Shown piece by piece: positions 62,602 through 64,000 of a stretch of 64,000 nt of DNA. Numbering within the stretch: the stretch's first letter is position 1; each line of letters starts with the position of its first letter. A program made the position numbers and the translations under genes. The notes beneath the pieces are model-generated. The model saw only the letters and a program-made list of their open reading frames with translations, was not told the DNA's origin and made no database searches. Source of the DNA: Catenibacterium mitsuokai (GTDB lineage Bacteria > Bacillota_I > Bacilli_A > Erysipelotrichales > Coprobacillaceae); assembly GCF_025148785.1 (NCBI RefSeq), contig NZ_CP102271.1, forward strand, positions 1,273,569 to 1,337,568, written 5' to 3'.

Positions 62602-63011
62602 AAGATTTTATCGATGATCCTGATAGAAACGGCTCTGACGGATGTACTGTTGTATTTTGCCAGGATGAAGAGGAAGAATACTTAGAGGCACTTGAAAAAT
62701 ACTGCGATTTTCTTGAATCTATTGGTGGTGCTCAGGTTTTGTTAAGAGCTAGAGAAGAAGAAATTGAAGAACTGAGTAGATGTGTCAAAGCATACGATAA
62801 TGATATTATTGATACTAGACATGCTTTATTTATGGCAATTGAAGATGCTACAGATGGTTTAGTGGATTGGAAGAAATATGTAGATAAGCGTAATGCACGT
62901 GAGTTATATGAAATATGTAAACTTTACTATACTGACATTAATACCTCAAATAGAGAAACAAAAACAATGGTACTGTTCTACAACTTGCTAGCACAGGAGG
63001 AGTCAAAATAA
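62580..63011 (+). CDS. Uncharacterised acidic protein, 143 aa
   Basis: ATG 62580 is used because GGAGG lies upstream. Acidic helical protein (DEEEEYLEALEKYCDFLESI). The stop overlaps the next start by one base (TAATG). Confidence 0.6.
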   Translation: MYKRPKIEDFIDDPDRNGSDGCTVVFCQDEEEEYLEALEKYCDFLESIGGAQVLLRAREEEIEELSRCVKAYDNDIIDTRHALFMAIEDATDGLVDWKKYVDKRNARELYEICKLYYTDINTSNRETKTMVLFYNLLAQEESK

Positions 63012-63277
63012 TGATTGTAACAGATGATCTAGATGAATATGTAGCTCTTAAAGGTTTAATTAATCATTGCTCATATACATATGAGAGTGATACTTGTTGT
63101 CAGAATTGCAAACTCAAAGAAATATGCAGTGTAGCTTTAGGCTGCTCAACTTTTCAAAATTTCAAAGTAAAATATGAGCCGCATTATGATGTTTCTGAAG
63201 AAACTCCAAGAGAATTAGAAGCCAAAACATTAGATGAATGGAAGAAAGACGGTGATAAAATTGAACTTACTTTTTAA
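63011..63277 (+). CDS. Small Cys-rich protein, 88 aa
   Basis: Cysteines in CCQNCKLKEIC and LGCST suggest a zinc or iron-sulfur site. GGAGGAG precedes the start. No family recognised. Confidence 0.6.
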   Translation: MIVTDDLDEYVALKGLINHCSYTYESDTCCQNCKLKEICSVALGCSTFQNFKVKYEPHYDVSEETPRELEAKTLDEWKKDGDKIELTF

Positions 63278-63455
63278 ATATGCAATTACATACTTTTATA
63301 AAAGTGGATACATCTTCAAACTGCATGCACAGAATAAAACCGAATTAGAAGTACTCAAAGAAGGATTCTATGAATGCAAAGATAAGTATCTTTATATTTC
63401 GCATGCAGTCGTCACTTATTGGGTTACAGGAATCGTTGCAGATGTGTGGTTGTAG
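63252..63455 (+). CDS. Small element protein with possible GTG start
   Basis: The frame can begin with ATG 63234 or GTG 63252. Basic and aromatic (YAITYFYKSGYIFKLHAQNK). It overlaps the previous gene. No family recognised. Confidence 0.45.
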   Translation: MIKLNLLFKYAITYFYKSGYIFKLHAQNKTELEVLKEGFYECKDKYLYISHAVVTYWVTGIVADVWL

Positions 63456-63470
63456 GAGGAGTAGTGATCA

Positions 63471-63944
63471 GTGTCAAGGTTCATTGAAGTGTGGTCATTA
63501 TTTAAATGTCCAGAAAAAAGAAGCGATTATTTTAAGATGAGAAGATACTTTTCTCTTATCAATTTAGATAACGTAACATATAGACTTGAAACTAGAAGAG
63601 GATACAAGTATAGCAAATGCATATCTTTCTATTTTAATGATGACAAGATATTTGAAGAAAGATATCTTGATGATACTCTTGCATTCAAAAGACTTAACTA
63701 TATAAATGAATTCAATATTGATAAGGATTTTGATGGAGTAATTGAATTCGAAAACAAAAAGTATGATACTAAAGATATAGTAATGATTAAGCATACCGGT
63801 CCTTATAAGATTTATGCAGGTAAGACAAAAAACTTCTACAGGTTAAAGTTGCAAACAAAAGAGACATTTATAACTATAGTTAATGAAGGATTAACAGATG
63901 GATTTAATTTTATAAGCAGCATTCAAAGAAAATACATTAGATGA
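63471..63944 (+). CDS. Uncharacterised element protein, 157 aa
   Basis: GTG start behind GGAGGAG. Beta-rich, strongly basic/aromatic text (RLETRRGYKYSKCISFYFND). No family recognised. Confidence 0.6.
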   Translation: MSRFIEVWSLFKCPEKRSDYFKMRRYFSLINLDNVTYRLETRRGYKYSKCISFYFNDDKIFEERYLDDTLAFKRLNYINEFNIDKDFDGVIEFENKKYDTKDIVMIKHTGPYKIYAGKTKNFYRLKLQTKETFITIVNEGLTDGFNFISSIQRKYIR

Positions 63945-63963
63945 TCATCAAGGAGGAATCAAA

Positions 63964-64000
63964 TGAGTAGAGTCAAAGAGCAACTAGAAAATTATAGATT
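63964..64000 (+). CDS. Gene running off the right edge
   Basis: ATG behind AAGGAGGAATCAA; only MSRVKEQLENYR is visible. It continues the tight operon. Confidence 0.45.

Larger units (their letters stand above)
50590..64000. mobile_element. Integrated phage-like or phage-plasmid-like element
   Basis: From the truncated LysR gene on, all genes have mobile-element character: an edge integrase, a divergent repressor/Cro switch, excisionase-like, replication, endonuclease, methylase and many small overlapping genes. The right end is outside the window. The left end near 50585-50600 is inferred from the LysR truncation. Confidence 0.7.

Noticed and set aside
1-64000. tRNA or rRNA genes as integration targets
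   Set aside because: I saw no cloverleaf or rRNA-like sequence at the ICE end, at 50.6 kb or elsewhere; a covariance search would be needed to exclude a divergent one.

Overview
The window is AT-rich DNA (outside the imported segments) from a low-GC Gram-positive bacterium, most likely a gut Firmicute. Gene style and the many Clostridia/Erysipelotrichia-type mobile elements suggest an Erysipelotrichia-like host, but this is inference because no rRNA or tRNA marker is present. The window is dominated by mobile DNA, its decay products, and two stretches of ordinary accessory chromosome.

1-14.9 kb is the right part of an integrative and conjugative element (ICE). It carries conjugation genes (PrgI-like tail, VirB4 ATPase, DUF6075 protein, class B sortase, lysozyme/CHAP hydrolase), an XRE regulator, a cargo operon (small HTH protein, OmpR-type response regulator, histidine kinase, ABC transporter, small exported protein), a sigma-like factor, a MazF/PemK toxin without a visible antitoxin, a 50-aa protein, and a large serine recombinase as the last gene. 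The conjugation genes are clearly more GC-rich than the cargo.

15.0-32.3 kb is a mosaic of defence-like genes and fossils. A TIR-like protein gene and three unrecognised genes lie between two copies of a roughly 150-bp repeat built from a recurring TTAGATGT-like word. Around them are a broken serine recombinase, the tail of a second one, an HTH fossil, two copies of a cupin/HxlR pair (one decayed, one intact), an intact DUF1846 gene, an IS30 element with perfect 28-bp ends, and fossils of MATE, EFR1-type ferredoxin, TnpB and IS3 genes. Several immunity-like orphan genes sit among them.

32.4-50.6 kb is chromosomal accessory DNA: a GNAT acetyltransferase, an IS110 element with a candidate bridge-RNA region, isoaspartyl dipeptidase, TraX, hydrolase, GyrI-like and cupin proteins, MATE pump, DUF5714-ArsC pair, a flavodoxin-family oxidoreductase split by an IS1595 element with 8-bp target duplication, a ketopantoate-reductase-like/methyltransferase fusion followed by a second methyltransferase, flavodoxin, a SIMPL gene with an internal stop, a macrodomain protein and a 5'-truncated LysR gene.

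50.6-64 kb and beyond is a second integrated element, phage-like or a phage-plasmid-like island. It has a leftward tyrosine integrase at its edge next to the truncated LysR gene, a divergent XRE/Cro-type switch with palindromic operators, an excisionase-like gene, a replication-initiator-like gene with phased palindromic iterons inside its coding sequence, two further tyrosine recombinases, an HNH endonuclease, a DNA methylase-like protein, and a long series of tightly overlapping small genes of unknown function. The iteron array inside the initiator gene, the TTAGATGT-repeat-flanked TIR region and the triple recombinase-tail scars are the most notable points.
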